Under the pieces are notes generated by a model. That model was not told the origin of the DNA, made no database searches, and saw nothing but the letters and a program-made list of their open reading frames with translations. The position numbers and the translations under genes are program-made. Positions 9,487-20,198 of a stretch of 64,000 nucleotides of DNA are shown piece by piece. Source of the DNA: Thalassobius vesicularis. Lineage in GTDB: Bacteria > Pseudomonadota > Alphaproteobacteria > Rhodobacterales > Rhodobacteraceae. Each line of letters begins with the position of its first letter. The stretch's first letter is position 1. The stretch is from contig NZ_SSMD01000010.1 in assembly GCF_004799325.1 (NCBI RefSeq), positions 1-64,000 of the forward strand. The letters are read 5' to 3'.

Positions 9487-10563
9487 TCACCGCCGATAGG
9501 TGAACCCGTCCTGCGGCGCGGCCATCGCGTCCTCCAGCATCTGCGCGACGCGGGCGTGATCGGGGGATTTGCGGCACACGGGGTCCATCTTGGCGGCATC
9601 CCCGGCGATCATCAGCGCCTGACAGCGACAGCCGCCAAAATCGATCTCCTTGCGCTCGCAGCTGCGACAGGTGTCGGGCATCCAGTCGTCGCCGCGATAG
9701 GCGTTGAAGGACGGGCTATCGTACCAGATCTCGGCCAGCGGTTTGTCGGTGATCTTCTCGAAGGTCAGGTGCGGGATCATCTGGGCCGAGTGACACGGCA
9801 GCACCGTCCCATCGGGCGCGATATTCAGCCCAGCCGAGCCCCATCCCCCCATGCAAGCCTTTGGATAATCGGCGTAATAGTCCGGCGGCACGAAGTCGAA
9901 GGCCATCACGCCCTTCAGCCGCTCGGCGGCCTCGGCGACCTTGCGTTTGGTCGTCTCGGTCTGTTCGCGGGTGGGTAACAGCATACCCCGGTTCTGCGTC
10001 GCCCAGCCGTGGAATTGCACGCAGGCGACTTCCATCCGGCGGGCGCCCAGTTCGACGGCCATCTCGATCGTGCGGTCCAGATCGTCAAGGTTATGGCGGT
10101 GCATGACGGCGTTCAGGGTCAACGGAATGCCGCGTTGTTTCAGCTCTTCGGCGACCATCAGCTTGCGGGCAAAGCCGCCCTTGTAGCCGCCGATCCAGTC
10201 GGCCAGTTCGGCGGTGGTGCCCTGCATGGACAGCTGCACATGGTCCAGCCCGGCGGCCTCTAGCGCGTCCAGACGGCGCGGGGTAAGGCCGATGCCGCTG
10301 GTGATCAGGTTGGTATACAGCCCCGCGTCATGGGCGGCTTGCGTCAGCTCGACCAGATCGGGACGCGAGGCGGGCTCGCCCCCGCTCAGATGCACCTGCA
10401 ACACCCCCATTTCCGCCGCCTGCCGAAAGGCGATGGCCCATGTTTCCGTGTCCAACTCGGCGTCTTTTTTCAGCAAATCCAGCGGGTTGGAGCAATAGGG
10501 ACAGGCCAGCGGACAGCGATGCGTCAGCTCGGCCAGCATGGCGACGGGGGGCGGGGGGCTCAT
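9487..10563 (-). CDS. pqqE: PqqE, radical SAM enzyme of PQQ synthesis
   Basis: 358-aa radical SAM/SPASM protein that forms the carbon-carbon crosslink between the conserved Glu and Tyr of PqqA while PqqD presents the peptide. The SAM cluster CPLACPYC has Cys17, Cys21 and Cys24. The auxiliary clusters are supplied by the C-terminal [32 protein letters not shown] and DPVC segments. Length is normal (about 360-380). It overlaps pqqD by 4 nt (ATGA). Order on the minus strand is A-B-C-D-E; no pqqF protease gene is in the window. Confidence 0.96.
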   Translation of the reverse strand: MSPPPPVAMLAELTHRCPLACPYCSNPLDLLKKDAELDTETWAIAFRQAAEMGVLQVHLSGGEPASRPDLVELTQAAHDAGLYTNLITSGIGLTPRRLDALEAAGLDHVQLSMQGTTAELADWIGGYKGGFARKLMVAEELKQRGIPLTLNAVMHRHNLDDLDRTIEMAVELGARRMEVACVQFHGWATQNRGMLLPTREQTETTKRKVAEAAERLKGVMAFDFVPPDYYADYPKACMGGWGSAGLNIAPDGTVLPCHSAQMIPHLTFEKITDKPLAEIWYDSPSFNAYRGDDWMPDTCRSCERKEIDFGGCRCQALMIAGDAAKMDPVCRKSPDHARVAQMLEDAMAAPQDGFTYRR

Positions 10564-10847
10564 GGGTGGACCCTCAGGAAGATGCGGGCGCGCAGACCCT
10601 GAAGGAAGCGTTGCACGTCGCCCGCGATCTGGTCGCGCGGGGCGTTGTAGGTCTGCGCCAAGTCAGTGACGATCTCGTCCAAGCTGTTGACCCCGTTGAC
10701 GCGGGTCAGGATCGCCTCGCCCACCATGTCCAGCGCCACGGCCTTTTCGGGGGCCAGCAGGACGGTCTGGTCGCGCAGCTTGTCCCGCATCAGGCGCACG
10801 CCGCGCGGCAGGTAGGGGCGCTCATGGGGGGCGATGTGCAGGCTCAT
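10560..10847 (-). CDS. pqqD: PqqD, PqqA peptide chaperone
   Basis: 95 aa from the ATG at 10847 ([20 protein letters not shown]). A longer in-frame reading back to 10934 overlaps pqqC and adds Gly/Arg-rich sequence foreign to the family. It contains the RiPP-recognition-element core [18 protein letters not shown] and the C-terminal helix [14 protein letters not shown]. PqqD binds PqqA and hands it to PqqE. It overlaps both pqqC and pqqE by 4 nt, which implies translational coupling. Confidence 0.94.
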   Translation of the reverse strand: MSLHIAPHERPYLPRGVRLMRDKLRDQTVLLAPEKAVALDMVGEAILTRVNGVNSLDEIVTDLAQTYNAPRDQIAGDVQRFLQGLRARIFLRVHP

Positions 10848-11572
10848 GCCATCCCCTCGCCCGGTTGCCACGCGCCCGGCGGGATGCGGCCCGGTTCCAC
10901 GTAAGCGCCCCACAGCGCGTCCAGTTGCGCCCACAGCACGTTGGTTTTAAAGATCAGCGCTTCGCAGGCCATGTCCTCTTTTTCCGGGGTGTCGGCGTGG
11001 TCCAGCACCCATTTCAAGCCAAAGGCCACGTCCTTGGGGGCCTCGGTCAGGCGTTTGCGGAAATAGGACAGCGACTCGGTGTTGGCGAAGTCGTAATGCT
11101 CCAGCAGCCCCTCGATCCGGCGTTCGTGGATCTTCGGTGCAAAGAGTTCCGTCAGCGAGGACGCGACCGCCTGCAACAAGGGCCGTTCGCGCACGTATGT
11201 CACATAGGCGTCGACGGCGAATTGCGTGGCGGGCAGCACGCCGCGCCCCGAGGCGACGTAATCGGGGTCCAGACCCACCGCCTCGGCCAGTTTCAGCCAG
11301 CGCCGGATGCCGCCGCCTTCCGACACGCCGCCATCGTGATCCTCGATCCGCGAGCGCCATTCGCGCCGCATCGCCGGGTCATAGACGCGCGACATGAAGG
11401 CCGCGTCCTTCATCGGGATCGCCGCCTGATAGGCCCAGCGGTTGATGACCCAGGCGCGCACCTCGTCCGGGGTGCATTCCCCCCCATGCAGGCGGTGATG
11501 GAACGGGTGTTTGTCGTGGTAACGCTCGGCGCCGATGGCGCGCAGGCGGGCCTCCAGGGTTTCGCGGCTCAT
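10844..11572 (-). CDS. pqqC: PqqC, pyrroloquinoline-quinone synthase
   Basis: 242 aa, slightly under the usual 250. PqqC is the cofactor-free oxidase that carries out the last ring closure and oxidation to PQQ. Family stretches are clear: [14 protein letters not shown] (start of the helical bundle with active-site His), [26 protein letters not shown] and [22 protein letters not shown]. It overlaps pqqB and pqqD by 4 nt each. Confidence 0.96.
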   Translation of the reverse strand: MSRETLEARLRAIGAERYHDKHPFHHRLHGGECTPDEVRAWVINRWAYQAAIPMKDAAFMSRVYDPAMRREWRSRIEDHDGGVSEGGGIRRWLKLAEAVGLDPDYVASGRGVLPATQFAVDAYVTYVRERPLLQAVASSLTELFAPKIHERRIEGLLEHYDFANTESLSYFRKRLTEAPKDVAFGLKWVLDHADTPEKEDMACEALIFKTNVLWAQLDALWGAYVEPGRIPPGAWQPGEGMA

Positions 11573-12456
11573 ATCTCGGTCTCCTGTCCGTCTGCCGCGA
11601 CCTGCCAGCCGTTCCCGGTGACAAACGCCCGCTGGGCGCTGTCCGGTTGCCAGATCGGATTGGTATTGTTGATATGGATGAAGGTCTTGGCGGCCTTCAG
11701 CCCGGCCAGTCGCGCGATCGAGCCATCCGGCCCGCTGATCGGGATATGTCCCATCCGCCGCCCGGTTTTGACGCCGGTGCCGGTGCGGATCATCTCGTCA
11801 TCATCCCAGAGCGTGCCGTCAAAAAACAACGCATCGGCATCGGCAATCTGCCCCAGCAGCTTGTCGGTGACAGTGGCGCAGCCGGGGATGTAATAGGCGG
11901 TTTTGCGGCCGTCCTGCAGGCGAACGCCAACGGTCTGTTCGCCCTCCAGATCGGTCTGGACCTGCGCGCCCTCCATGAACAGGGGCACCTTGCCGGGCAC
12001 GGCAAACAGGGTCGCGCTGAGGCCCGGCAACAGGTCGAACGGTGTCTCCAGCGCAATCGTCACACGCGGGACGACCTGACGGTTCACCGCGTCGAAAATG
12101 CGGTTGCCGGCCAGCACCTGCTGGATCTCATGCGTGGCGAAAATCGTGAACGGCGTCTGTTCGCGCAAGCTCAGCAGCCCCGCGATATGATCGATGTCGC
12201 CATTCGTCAGAAGGACCGAGCCCACGGGCGTATCCCGCAGGGCAGTGGGATGCATCCGTGGGCTGGCCATCATCTGTTGGCGAATGTCGGGCGAGGCGTT
12301 CAACACAGCCCATGAACGCCCGTCCAATGACACCGCCAAAGAGGATTGCCCAGACGCCGGGATACGCCCGGCGCGGGCATCGTTGCAATTGGCACAGCCG
12401 CAATTCCACTGCGGCAGGCCCCCACCGGCCGCGGCACCCAGGACAAGAAACTTCAT
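11569..12456 (-). CDS. pqqB: PqqB, metallo-beta-lactamase-fold hydroxylase of PQQ synthesis
   Basis: 295 aa, normal length. The N-terminus MKFLVLGAAAGGGLPQWNCG and the zinc-knuckle NCGCANCNDARAG are diagnostic, as is the metal-binding TNGDIDHIAGLL. PqqB hydroxylates the tyrosine part of the crosslinked Glu-Tyr intermediate. It begins 30 nt after the pqqA stop and overlaps pqqC by 4 nt. Confidence 0.96.
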   Translation of the reverse strand: MKFLVLGAAAGGGLPQWNCGCANCNDARAGRIPASGQSSLAVSLDGRSWAVLNASPDIRQQMMASPRMHPTALRDTPVGSVLLTNGDIDHIAGLLSLREQTPFTIFATHEIQQVLAGNRIFDAVNRQVVPRVTIALETPFDLLPGLSATLFAVPGKVPLFMEGAQVQTDLEGEQTVGVRLQDGRKTAYYIPGCATVTDKLLGQIADADALFFDGTLWDDDEMIRTGTGVKTGRRMGHIPISGPDGSIARLAGLKAAKTFIHINNTNPIWQPDSAQRAFVTGNGWQVAADGQETEI

Positions 12457-12486
12457 GGCTCTGGCTCCGCTTTCAGTGGGTCGGGA

Positions 12487-12597
12487 TCAGAACAGGTCGG
12501 GCTCGTGGCCGCGGCCACCTTCGTCCTGCGAGGGCGCGTACATGTTGATTTCCATGCCGCAGTTCACGTCTTTGATCTTGGGTGCAGTCCAGGCCAT
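12487..12597 (-). CDS. pqqA: PqqA, PQQ precursor peptide
   Basis: A 36-residue peptide, MAWTAPKIKDVNCGMEINMY followed by APSQDEGGRGHEPDLF. Glu16 and Tyr20 in the EINMY motif are the two residues fused to make PQQ. It has a strong ribosome-binding site (GGAGGAAA) just upstream on the minus strand. It is longer than the classic 23-24 aa PqqA, with a C-terminal tail as in several Rhodobacterales. It is the first gene of the pqq operon, next to a copy of the TTTGGTCGTAAGAC motif. Confidence 0.95.
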   Translation of the reverse strand: MAWTAPKIKDVNCGMEINMYAPSQDEGGRGHEPDLF

Positions 12598-12742
12598 TTG
12601 GTTTCCTCCACATACTGGATTTCTGTGAGGTCAGCCTACGCCGGGGGGGCATGGGCCGAAATGCTCCTTTGGTCGTAAGACGGGGCGGGTTAAGACCAAT
12701 GTCGCATAGTCGGGACCCCGGATTTGGCACAGCTTTCGGCCC
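12598..12742. promoter_or_regulatory. Divergent pqqA / nosR-like promoter with an inverted repeat
   Basis: The gap holds CCTTTGGTCGTAAGAC (12666-12681) and a reverse copy TTAAGACCAA (12690-12699). These form TTGGTCnTAA...TTAnGACCAA with arms at 12669-12678 and 12690-12699. This matches the palindrome repeated in the other promoters of the PQQ/xox region (GGTCGTACGACC with CTTTGG flank). It is placed to control both the pqq operon and the divergent gene at 12743. The repeat is seen; binding by the LuxR-type regulator encoded at 29452 is inferred. Confidence 0.6.
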
Positions 12743-14800
12743 ATGCGGACCCTTTTGCTGACCCTTTTCCTGTTGTGTTCCGGCCTGCCCGCGCAGGCCC
12801 GTCTGGCGCGCGAGGCGCTGGCCGAACTGGTGCTGCCGCCCTATTCTCTGGGCGAGCCGCTGAACGATAAGGGTGTATATTCGCTGCTGAATTCCGGCGG
12901 GGCCGAGGCGGGCTACGTGTTCGAGACCGAACCGCTGGCCCCCCTGCCCGGCTTTTCCGGCGCACCGATCAACATGCTGGTCGTGCTGGATACCGAGGGC
13001 AAATTCCTCGACGTCCGCCTGATCGACCATAACGAGCCGATCTTTGTCTCGGGCCTTGGCGAAGCGCCCCTGAACCAGTTCCTGGAGCAGTATCGCGGCC
13101 TCTCTATCGCCTCGTCGATCGTGGTGGGCACGCCCTATGGCGGCGCGGCGCATGGGTCGTCACTGGTCTATCTGGACGGGGTGACGAAGGCGACCGCCAG
13201 CGTGCGCATCGCGCATGAATCCATCATGGGCGCCGCGCTGGCCGTCGCGCGCGAGAAAATGCAGGGGCTGAACCTGTCGCCCCCCGCCTATCCCGATCCG
13301 TCGGTGGACGAGGCGCTGACATGGGCCGATCTGGTCGCCCAGGGCATCGCAACGCATCATGTCGTCAGCAACGCGCAGGTCGACGCGGCCTTTGCCGGCA
13401 CCCTGTGGGAGGATGACGACGCCGAGGCCCGCGAAGACCCAAACGCCCCCTATCTGGACCTCTGGATCGTGGATATCGGCCCCAAATCCGTCGCCCACGC
13501 CGTGCTGGACGCGCGCGGAATGCGCGAGTTGGAGGGGTTCCTGACCATCTCGACCAATGACGAGCCGATCCTAGTGATCGAGACCGCCCGCCACGGCCTT
13601 GTCGGCCCCGATTTCGTGCGCAACACCGCCCCCGACTGGCTGAGCGCGCAGCAAAACGGCCTGCCCATCGCGCTGCGCGATTCAGATCTGCTGATCTCTC
13701 TGCGCCCCGAGGTGCCCGAGGGGGCGACCCTGATCCTGCGCACCGACCGGCGGCTGGGGTTCGACCCGGCCACAGCGTGGGAGTTGCACGTCGCCGCCAC
13801 CCGCGAACACGGGATGTTCCAGCCCGAAACCGGCTCGGCCACCCTGACCGTCCCCGTCACCCCGACCGAGCGCTTTTTTACCCGCCCCGAAGCGCAGCGC
13901 GCTGCCCCACCATGGGCGGAAGCGTTGCGCCACCGCGCCCCCGACCTGATCGTGCTGGGCGTGTTCCTGACCGCCCTGCTGGCTGCGCTGCTGCTACGCC
14001 AATCCGCCTTGGCCGCGCGTCATGTGCTGACACCCGTCCGGCTCAGCATACTGGCCTTCGTCATCGGTTTCGTCGGCTGGTGGGGTCAGGGGCAACTGTC
14101 CATTGTCACGGTGCTGGCGACCCTGCGCACCGCAACCGAGGGCGGCTCCTTCGCCTTCCTGCTCTACGATCCGTTTTCCCTGCTGATCTGGGCCGCCGGC
14201 GGGATCGGGTTTTTCCTGTGGGGCCGTGGCCTGTTCTGCGGCTGGCTGTGCCCCTTCGGCGCGATGCAAGAGTTCGCCCACCATCTGGGCCGCCTGCTGC
14301 GCCTGCCCGTGCTAGAGCCCTCCGCCCGCTGGGATACCCGCCTGAAACGCGTGAAATACGTACTGCTGGCCGGGATGATCGCCACAGCCCTGCTGGCCCC
14401 CGACCGCATCGACCAAGTGGCCGAGCTGGAGCCCTTCAAGACCGCCGTCACCACGTTCTTTATCCGCGAGTGGTACTACGTCGCCTACGCGGCGGGCTGG
14501 CTGGTGCTGGGCATGATGACCTTCAAAGGGTTCTGCCGCTATGTCTGCCCGCTAGGCGCGGTCATGGCGATCGGCGGGCTGCTGCGCGGCCGCGACTGGA
14601 TCGCCCGGCGGCGCGAATGCGGCTCTCCCTGCCAACTGTGCCGCGTCAAATGCAATTACCGCGCCATCACCCCTAAGGGAGACATCCAGTATTCCGAGTG
14701 TTTCCAATGCCTTGATTGCGTCTCCATCCATGACGACACGCGCCGCTGCGTGCCACTGATCCTGGCCGCGCGCCGCGAAACCCGGAGGGCCGCCGAATGA
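12743..14800 (+). CDS. NosR/NirI-like membrane flavo-iron-sulfur protein
   Basis: 685 aa. A Sec signal peptide (MRTLLLTLFLLCSGLPAQA) leads into a periplasmic FMN-binding domain (about 60-175). In it, TKATAS (148-153) matches the threonine flavinylation motif, with Thr151 the expected FMN attachment site. About five to six membrane helices follow. Cytosolic cysteine motifs are FCGWLCPFGA and CRYVCPLGA, then a two-cluster ferredoxin tail (CGSPCQLCRVKC, CFQCLDC). This is the NosR/NirI layout, which moves electrons across the membrane to periplasmic partners. No nosZ or nir gene is near. Instead it faces pqqA and is followed, with a 4-nt overlap, by apbE, whose product would attach the FMN. A role in the PQQ/xox respiratory chain is inferred. 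Confidence 0.85.
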   Translation: MRTLLLTLFLLCSGLPAQARLAREALAELVLPPYSLGEPLNDKGVYSLLNSGGAEAGYVFETEPLAPLPGFSGAPINMLVVLDTEGKFLDVRLIDHNEPIFVSGLGEAPLNQFLEQYRGLSIASSIVVGTPYGGAAHGSSLVYLDGVTKATASVRIAHESIMGAALAVAREKMQGLNLSPPAYPDPSVDEALTWADLVAQGIATHHVVSNAQVDAAFAGTLWEDDDAEAREDPNAPYLDLWIVDIGPKSVAHAVLDARGMRELEGFLTISTNDEPILVIETARHGLVGPDFVRNTAPDWLSAQQNGLPIALRDSDLLISLRPEVPEGATLILRTDRRLGFDPATAWELHVAATREHGMFQPETGSATLTVPVTPTERFFTRPEAQRAAPPWAEALRHRAPDLIVLGVFLTALLAALLLRQSALAARHVLTPVRLSILAFVIGFVGWWGQGQLSIVTVLATLRTATEGGSFAFLLYDPFSLLIWAAGGIGFFLWGRGLFCGWLCPFGAMQEFAHHLGRLLRLPVLEPSARWDTRLKRVKYVLLAGMIATALLAPDRIDQVAELEPFKTAVTTFFIREWYYVAYAAGWLVLGMMTFKGFCRYVCPLGAVMAIGGLLRGRDWIARRRECGSPCQLCRVKCNYRAITPKGDIQYSECFQCLDCVSIHDDTRRCVPLILAARRETRRAAE

Positions 14801-15666
14801 ACCGCCGCCGTTTCCTGGCCATTTCGGCCGCCGCCCTGGCCCTGCCCGCCCGCGCCGATCCCATCCACTGGACGGGCCGCGCATTGGGGGCCGAGGCCGC
14901 GCTGACCCTGCACGCCACCAACGCGCAAGCGCAGGCCGCGATCACAGCTGTCCAAACCGAATTGTCCCATATCGAGGCGCTCTTCAGCCTCTACGATCCC
15001 ACCTCGCTCCTGTCGCAGCTGAATGCAGCGGGTCGCCTATCCGACCCCCACCCCGACCTGCTGGACCTGCTGCGCCACGCCAACGACGCCCATCGCTGGA
15101 CCGCAGGCGTGTTTGACCCAACCGTTCAACCGCTGTGGCAGGCCCTCGCCACGGGTGGGGATACCCAAGCCGCACAACGGCTGATCGGCTGGGACCGCGT
15201 CAGGATCTGCGAGCACGAAATCACCCTCGCCCCCGGCCAAGCCCTGACCCTGAACGGCATCGCACAGGGCTACGCCACCGACCGCATCGCTGCGCGTCTG
15301 CGCGCGCTGGGCCTACATCGGGTGCTGGTCAATATCGGTGAATTCGCCGCCCTCGGAGGCCCCTGGCGCCTGGGCATCGCGGACCCCTCGCAAGGTCTGA
15401 TCGCCACACGCACACTACACGACCGCGCCATCGCCACTTCCTCGGCCCTTGCCACGCAGGTCGGAGGACGCAGCCACCTGCTGGGACCGAACGCGCCACT
15501 CTGGTCCACCGTCAGCGTAGAAGCCAACAGCGCCACGTTGGCCGATGCGCTCTCGACAGGGTTCTCACTGATGAACGAAGCCTACATCCGCACGACACTG
15601 GCGCTGCTGCCTGAGCAGGTCTCGGTGCTTTTGGTCGATGAACACGGCGAACGGCGGATGATCTGA
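14797..15666 (+). CDS. apbE: FAD:protein FMN transferase (ApbE/NosX family)
   Basis: 289 aa. ApbE transfers FMN from FAD to a Thr/Ser in target proteins in the periplasm. The N-terminus MNRRRFLAISAAALALPARA looks like a twin-arginine or Sec signal. Family marks: ALTLNGIAQGYATDRIAARL, the glycine-rich VLVNIGEFAALGGPW and the C-terminal VSVEANSATLADALSTG (metal/FAD-binding). The ATG overlaps the NosR-like stop (ATGA at 14797), so the two proteins are probably coupled and the NosR-like FMN domain is the likely substrate. Confidence 0.92.
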   Translation: MNRRRFLAISAAALALPARADPIHWTGRALGAEAALTLHATNAQAQAAITAVQTELSHIEALFSLYDPTSLLSQLNAAGRLSDPHPDLLDLLRHANDAHRWTAGVFDPTVQPLWQALATGGDTQAAQRLIGWDRVRICEHEITLAPGQALTLNGIAQGYATDRIAARLRALGLHRVLVNIGEFAALGGPWRLGIADPSQGLIATRTLHDRAIATSSALATQVGGRSHLLGPNAPLWSTVSVEANSATLADALSTGFSLMNEAYIRTTLALLPEQVSVLLVDEHGERRMI

Positions 15667-15701
15667 CCTCAAGCGCCCGGCAAACGGTCAGGTCTGGCCG
15701 T

Positions 15702-15801
15702 GAGTATTTGCATCAGAAAGAAGCAGGGTGCCGTCCTTTTTCTTACCGCGCGCGGGCGGAGAAGGACGCCGCATTTCGGCTTCTTTCTGACCAAAATACT
15801 C
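15702..15801. repeat. Long imperfect inverted repeat between apbE and coxM
   Basis: Two 23-nt arms (15702-15724 and 15779-15801) are reverse complements at 20 of 23 positions; the three mismatches are adjacent. The core TCAGAAAGAAGC / GCTTCTTTCTGA pairs perfectly, as does GAGTATTT / AAATACTC. Inside, CGTCCTT...AAGGACG and CCGC...GCGG can extend the hairpin toward its centre. The element sits between convergent genes. It may act as a bidirectional terminator or be a dispersed intergenic repeat of this lineage; other copies would have to be sought in the genome. Confidence 0.6.
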
Positions 15802-15824
15802 AAATCCGACAGCAACAAAGAAGT

Positions 15825-15850
15825 GGGGCGCCCGGATGACCGAGCGCCCC
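15825..15850 (-). terminator. Hairpin downstream of coxM
   Basis: GGGGCGC (15825-15831) pairs with GCGCCCC (15844-15850) around a 12-nt loop, about 23 nt past the coxM stop. On the minus strand the hairpin is followed by ACTTCTTT, a weak T-rich run. Probable terminator of the cox operon. Confidence 0.5.
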
Positions 15851-15872
15851 TAGTCACGGGTATTTCAGTGCC

Positions 15873-16658
15873 TTAACCGCAGGCTGCGACGGCGCGTTTG
15901 GTCAGGACCTTTACCAGATGTGCGCGATAGGCGCCCGAGCCGTGCACGTCGCCGATCATGTCGTCGCCCGAGAGCGACAGGCCTTCGATCGCGGCGGGCG
16001 AGAAGTTGGCGGAGAGCGCCGCTTCGGCCTCGGCCCAGCGGAACACGCCGTCATTGCCGGCACCGGTGACGGCCACGCGCACGCCATCGGCGTATTTGGC
16101 CACGAACACGCCAGCCATCGCAAAGCGCGAGGCGGGTTGTTCGAACTTCTGGTAGTTGGCCGCCTGCGGGACGGGGAAGCGGATCGCGGTGATGATCTCG
16201 CCCTCCTCCAGAGCGGTGGCGAACATGCCTTGGAAGTAGTCGTCAGCCGCGATTTCACGCGCGTTGGTCACGACCGTGGCCCCCGAGGCCAGCACCGCCG
16301 ACGGGTAGCAGGCCGCCGGGTCGTTGTTGGCGACCGAGCCGCCGATGGTGCCACGGTTGCGCACTGCCGGATCGCCGATACCGCCAGCCAGGGCTGCCAG
16401 CGCCGGGTAGGCCCCGGCCTGCGCTGCTACCGCCGCATGGGACGTGGCGCCGCCAATGGTGACGGTGCCGCCTGCTGCGTTCACACCGATCATCTCGGCG
16501 ATGCCCGACAGGCTGACCAGCGTTTCCGGCGAGGCCAGGCGCTGTTTCATGGTGGGCAGCAGGGTTTGGCCGCCCCCCAGCGCCTGCGCGCCTTCGTCCT
16601 TCAGGGCGGCCACAGCTTCGGCCACGGTGGAGGGTTTCACGAACTCGAAGTTGTACAT
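15873..16658 (-). CDS. coxM: FAD-binding medium subunit of form II CO-dehydrogenase-like molybdoenzyme
   Basis: 261-aa FAD subunit of the xanthine-oxidase/CODH family, slightly under the 280-290 aa usual size. FAD-binding stretches are QALGGGQTLLPTMKQRL and RGTIGGSVANNDPAACYPS (TIGGxxAnxDP pattern). It passes electrons from the [2Fe-2S] clusters of CoxS to the quinone pool or another acceptor. It is the last gene of the run coxG-S-L-M, 13 nt after coxL. Confidence 0.9.
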   Translation of the reverse strand: MYNFEFVKPSTVAEAVAALKDEGAQALGGGQTLLPTMKQRLASPETLVSLSGIAEMIGVNAAGGTVTIGGATSHAAVAAQAGAYPALAALAGGIGDPAVRNRGTIGGSVANNDPAACYPSAVLASGATVVTNAREIAADDYFQGMFATALEEGEIITAIRFPVPQAANYQKFEQPASRFAMAGVFVAKYADGVRVAVTGAGNDGVFRWAEAEAALSANFSPAAIEGLSLSGDDMIGDVHGSGAYRAHLVKVLTKRAVAACG

Positions 16659-16671
16659 CTCTCTCTCCTTC

Positions 16672-19041
<2,370 letters not shown>

Positions 19042-19066
19042 GTTCTTTCCTCCCTGGAAATGTTTG

Positions 19067-19549
19067 TTATTCAGCCGCGATGGCGCCCACGTCCTGACCG
19101 GACGCCGCCATGATCGCCTTGACGATGTTGTGGTACCCGGTGCAGCGGCAGATGTTGCCCTCCAGGTAATGCCGGATCTCGGCTTCGGTCGGCTTGGGGT
19201 TTTCCTTCAGCAGCGCGGTCGCCGACATCACCATGCCCGGCGTGCAGAACCCGCACTGAAGCCCGTGGTGATCCTGGAACGCCTGCTGGATGGTGTTCAG
19301 CGTGCCGTCCGGGGCGGCCTGCCCCTCGATGGTGGAAACCTGCGCACCGTCCGCTTCGGCGGCCAGCATGGTGCAGGATTTCACGGCCTGGCCGTTCACA
19401 TGCACGACGCAGGCGCCGCACTGGCTGGTGTCACAGCCGACATGGGTGCCGGTCAATCCCAGCGTGTCGCGCAGGAAATTGACCAGAAGCGTGCGCCCCT
19501 CGGCCTCGCCCGAACGGGTCTTCCCGTTCACGGTCATGGTAATCTTCAT
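19067..19549 (-). CDS. coxS: [2Fe-2S] small subunit of form II CO-dehydrogenase-like enzyme
   Basis: 160-aa iron-sulfur subunit. The plant-type cluster ligands are Cys39, Cys44, Cys47 and Cys59 ([10 protein letters not shown] ... SC). The second cluster uses Cys99, Cys102, Cys134 and Cys136 (CGFCTPGM and NICRCTGY). It carries electrons from the molybdenum centre of CoxL to the FAD in CoxM. It is 25 nt upstream of coxL, with coxG 30 nt further upstream. Confidence 0.94.
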   Translation of the reverse strand: MKITMTVNGKTRSGEAEGRTLLVNFLRDTLGLTGTHVGCDTSQCGACVVHVNGQAVKSCTMLAAEADGAQVSTIEGQAAPDGTLNTIQQAFQDHHGLQCGFCTPGMVMSATALLKENPKPTEAEIRHYLEGNICRCTGYHNIVKAIMAASGQDVGAIAAE

Positions 19550-19579
19550 TATTATGTCCTCCCATAGACTAATCTGATT

Positions 19580-20125
19580 TCAGCGCGAGAAGAGGCGTTT
19601 CAGCAAGCCTTTCTTCGGCGCATCGTCGGTTTTATTTGCGTCCGGCTCCTCAACCGGGGCTTCTTCGGACGCCGACACATCCGCCTCGGCCTCGACAGCG
19701 GCCTGGAACCGGGCGAAGAAATCGTCGGCCATTTTCTTGGCGAAGCTGTCGATGATCCGGCTGCCCAGCTGGGCCAGTTTGCCGCCCACCTTGGCGTCTA
19801 CCTCATAGGTCAGAGTAGTGCCCGCGCCCGAGTCGGCAAGCTGAACCTTGGCCTCGCCCTTGGCGAAACCGGCAGCACCGCCCTTGCCCTCGCCCGACAA
19901 GGTCAGGCTTTGGCCTTCGACGATGTCGGACAGGCTGACCGTGCCCTTGAACGTGGCCTTCACCGGGCCGACCTTTTGCACGACCGTCGCCTCGAACCCA
20001 TCCTCGGCCGAGCCCGCCATCTCTTGGCAGCCGGGAACGCAGTCCTTCAGCACGTCCGCCGACAGCAGGGCCGCCCAGACGGCAGCGCGCGGTGCGGCGA
20101 TTTCCCGAGTGTCCTTCAGTTCCAT
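19580..20125 (-). CDS. coxG: CoxG-like SRPBCC-domain protein
   Basis: 181 aa. Residues 1-150 form a CoxG/SRPBCC domain: MELKDTREIAAPRAAVWAAL, LKDCVPGCQEM, then the GEGKGGAAGFAKGEAKV and SRIIDSFAKKMADDFFARF stretches typical of CO dehydrogenase subunit G. An acidic linker and a short basic tail (KKGLLKRLFSR) follow; such a tail may bind the membrane, as proposed for CoxG in recruiting CODH. First gene of the cox run. A TAAGACCAAAGG motif copy lies about 60 nt upstream. Confidence 0.87.
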   Translation of the reverse strand: MELKDTREIAAPRAAVWAALLSADVLKDCVPGCQEMAGSAEDGFEATVVQKVGPVKATFKGTVSLSDIVEGQSLTLSGEGKGGAAGFAKGEAKVQLADSGAGTTLTYEVDAKVGGKLAQLGSRIIDSFAKKMADDFFARFQAAVEAEADVSASEEAPVEEPDANKTDDAPKKGLLKRLFSR

Positions 20126-20198
20126 TGCTGTACTCCTGTTGGGCCTGCCAAAATTAGGCAGGAAATTGCAGAACGGCGCTATAAGACCAAAGGCGTAG
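20126..20198. promoter_or_regulatory. Candidate regulatory site before coxG
   Basis: TAAGACCAAAGGCGTAGTC (20182-20200) is, on the minus strand, GACTACGCCTTTGGTCTTA. This carries the CTTTGGTC half-site shared with the pqqA, 21897, 26716, 27264 and xoxF promoter gaps. It lies between the xoxJ stop and the coxG start, suitably placed to drive the cox run. Seen in sequence; function inferred. Confidence 0.45.

Noticed and set aside
12743-14800. NosR of a nitrous-oxide reductase cluster
   Set aside because: No nosZ, nosD, nosF, nosY or nosL nearby; the context is pqq/xox.
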